Shown piece by piece: positions 62,101-64,000 of a stretch of 64,000 bases of DNA. Every line of letters starts with the position of its first letter. Positions within the stretch are counted from its first letter, which is position 1. The position numbers were made by a program, and so were the translations under genes. The notes beneath the pieces were generated by a model. The model did no database searches, had not been told where the DNA came from, and saw nothing but the letters and a program-made list of their open reading frames with translations. The stretch spans positions 147,869,104 to 147,933,103 of the forward strand of contig NC_092520.1 of the NCBI RefSeq assembly GCF_037038585.1. The letters are read 5' to 3'. Source of the DNA: Patagioenas fasciata (Eukaryota > Chordata > Aves > Columbiformes > Columbidae).

Positions 62101-64000
62101 GGGATGGACCAACCAGTTCATACACATGGGGACAAGGGAGATTTATCAGACTCAGACTTTTTATAATTGATAGAGCTCCTGCTTCCCTCCACATCCTAGA
62201 AAATCAGAGATGTATTAATTTATCTGATTGAGTTGACAAGAGGTCCCTCTAGAGTGGTTGCAATGGAATGGGTGAAGTTCCTTATGGCTGATCAAGAAGA
62301 GAATAAATTAAAAATTAAAGAAAAAATATGTCTGAAAAAAAAGTTAGAGAGACATACTTTAAATGTTTAAGAGAATCAAGATCAGATATAGACCAAAAGG
62401 TGGGTTAAAATGGAATAGAACACTTTTTTTCTTTTTTTCTTTTTCTTTTCCTAAGTATTCCTTTCTCCCTGTTCCTTTTCTGGCAAGAGTACATTCCCTT
62501 TAGCATGGTCCACATCAGACATGTGCCTGCCCCTTATACACATGGGCAGCTACATCATGGCAGTATCTGATCTCTTTCTCCGTTCAAGATCATGGATTTG
62601 TGGACTATGTCTTTCCAAAGTTAACTATCAAGGGGCATATGGTCTCAGGGCACTGACTAAAATGTAAATAAACTTAATTTGGTTTGGAAATCCAAGTCTG
62701 CCGATGTGCATGTTTGTGAATGGATTCATGTGCAGAACTTTTCTAATGCAAGTTTCAAGCAACAAATTGTTGGAAGTCATAGTACAGAAACCATTGCTTA
62801 AAACATTGCCCAGCATCCAGGAAAAAAAAATGGGGGGATGTTTCTGAAGTACTTGCCAAATATGAAAGACTGGCCGTCAAGGGGTCTCTTATGGTGGAAA
62901 TATTTCTGAGGATTTATGTAAAAAATGCAGGGATAAGATTTTCAGGTAGGTGGAATTCACAAGCTTCCCAACTAGACATGCCTTGTCCAAAATTGCCCAA
63001 AATCTCATATCTTCAAAGAGTAGTTTTAAACAGAAAATCATGAGGAAACAGGATACATTCTTTCAGATATGATATTTTATCAAGACTATGAAGATGACAT
63101 TAAGGACAAAGGTCAGTGAAGGAATATCACCAGGAATTAAATAGTAACTCCTTTGTAGTCCGTGGAAGATTTTTCCACTGATCAGAAGAGGGTGTTTGAG
63201 AAAGAAGATTTTCTTCACATTCCTGAGTTTACCCATCATGTGAACAGGAATGGCAAAAGCATAATGCTACATGTCCAGATTAATATTCAGAAAGATGTCC
63301 TGTTTGTGGAAATGTAGCATGGAAGACAAGCTACAATTACCAGTTCAGAAAAAGAGTTGTCAAACAAATGCTTGTAGTTCAAGATTATTTTTCTCTCCCT
63401 TAGTACCAGAGACGAGTGAGAACATTGTTTGCAATGTTGGCAATTAAAATCCCAGCAGAGTGAGTGTATCTCCTTTTGCCTCTAAAAACTCAGGCAGTCT
63501 TTCAATTTGTTACCAGTTCTGCATCTTTAAATAATACTTACATCTGTAAAGTGAAACCTTGGTCTGATGACACATCCATCTTTCAGTACCCATTTTCCTT
63601 CCCAACTAGGTTTCCTTGACAGGGAAGTGAAGAAAATCCTAGTCTGCACAACTGTCAGTGTTTTGTATTCTTCAGCCAAATTTCCTATAAAAAGGTAATA
63701 AAAGAGACATATCCAATCTAACATGCAAAGCATCTGGGAAAGTTGATTTGGCTGTTCTTCTGCAGATGATTGCAGTCTTCACATAACAGCAAATCTCATG
63801 CAATTTCTCAATTGAGTTACTGTCAGAAGTGAGGAAATGAAGCAATATGCTTTTTATGTCAACTTGTATGGCATACTAATTGCTTTTTAGCAATTATGTC
63901 AGTAAGTATTATTAACTTATTTTTAATGAACTATTTTTTAAATCAAATTCCTGGCAACTACAATTACTTCATGTTTCTGTTTAAGTATTTGTTGTATTTT

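Larger units (their letters stand above)
54640..64000 (+). other. Inferred first intron (runs past the window)
   Basis: From the donor at 54640 to the window end I find no exon that continues the frame convincingly. The first 0.9 kb is still CpG island; the rest is AT-rich. It contains a small CpG-rich patch at 56262-56372, a TTTG repeat at 59096-59121 and poly(A)-like runs. This is an inference from the lack of exons and depends on the first exon being real. Confidence 0.5.

Noticed and set aside
1-64000. CRISPR arrays, bacterial operons, rRNA or tRNA genes
   Set aside because: No regularly spaced repeats, operon-like gene packing or cloverleaf-type sequence was seen; the DNA is plainly vertebrate nuclear sequence.

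Overview
This window is vertebrate nuclear DNA, most likely from a bird. It has long AT-rich stretches without extended coding potential. It carries several CR1 LINE fragments whose 3' ends are short ATTCTATG/ATTCTGTG repeats, one LTR that resembles a widespread avian ERV LTR family, and one strong CpG island. There is no sign of bacterial or operon organisation. CR1 elements also occur in crocodilians and turtles, so the bird call rests on the combination of CR1 tails and the LTR; species cannot be resolved.

Layout. From 1 to about 53.8 kb I see no protein-coding exon that I can defend. This part holds interspersed repeats and simple repeats: a CR1 3' end (9920-10154, +), an internally deleted LTR (10954-11390, +), two CR1 pieces on the minus strand (18325-18490 and 20849-21045), a 1.2-kb CR1 copy with recognisable reverse-transcriptase remnants (32068-33260, +), and a probable solo LTR on the minus strand (38355-38887). 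Several microsatellites and homopolymers and one strong G-run cluster lie between them. A 90-bp sequence is present twice, 972 bp apart, as a near-perfect direct repeat (27752-27841 and 28724-28813). The first copy is also bracketed by a 10-bp direct repeat, which suggests a small templated insertion.

The only gene supported here starts in the CpG island at about 53.86-55.53 kb. On the plus strand there is a TATA-less promoter-like region (GC boxes, an inverted CCAAT box, a long polypyrimidine tract) and then an ATG at 54489. That ATG opens a protein-like 50-codon first coding exon which appears to end at a splice donor at 54639/54640. I do not recognise the protein. Two upstream ATGs could give short uORFs, and the longer one stops in an ATGA overlap with the main start. 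From 54640 to the end of the window is best read as the beginning of a large first intron. It contains a small secondary CpG-rich patch near 56.3 kb.

No exciting multi-gene system was found. The most interesting items are the 90-bp duplication, the uORF arrangement at the CpG-island gene, a GC-rich island at 48.27-48.70 kb that could be an unrecognised repeat or retrocopy, and the LTR structures.
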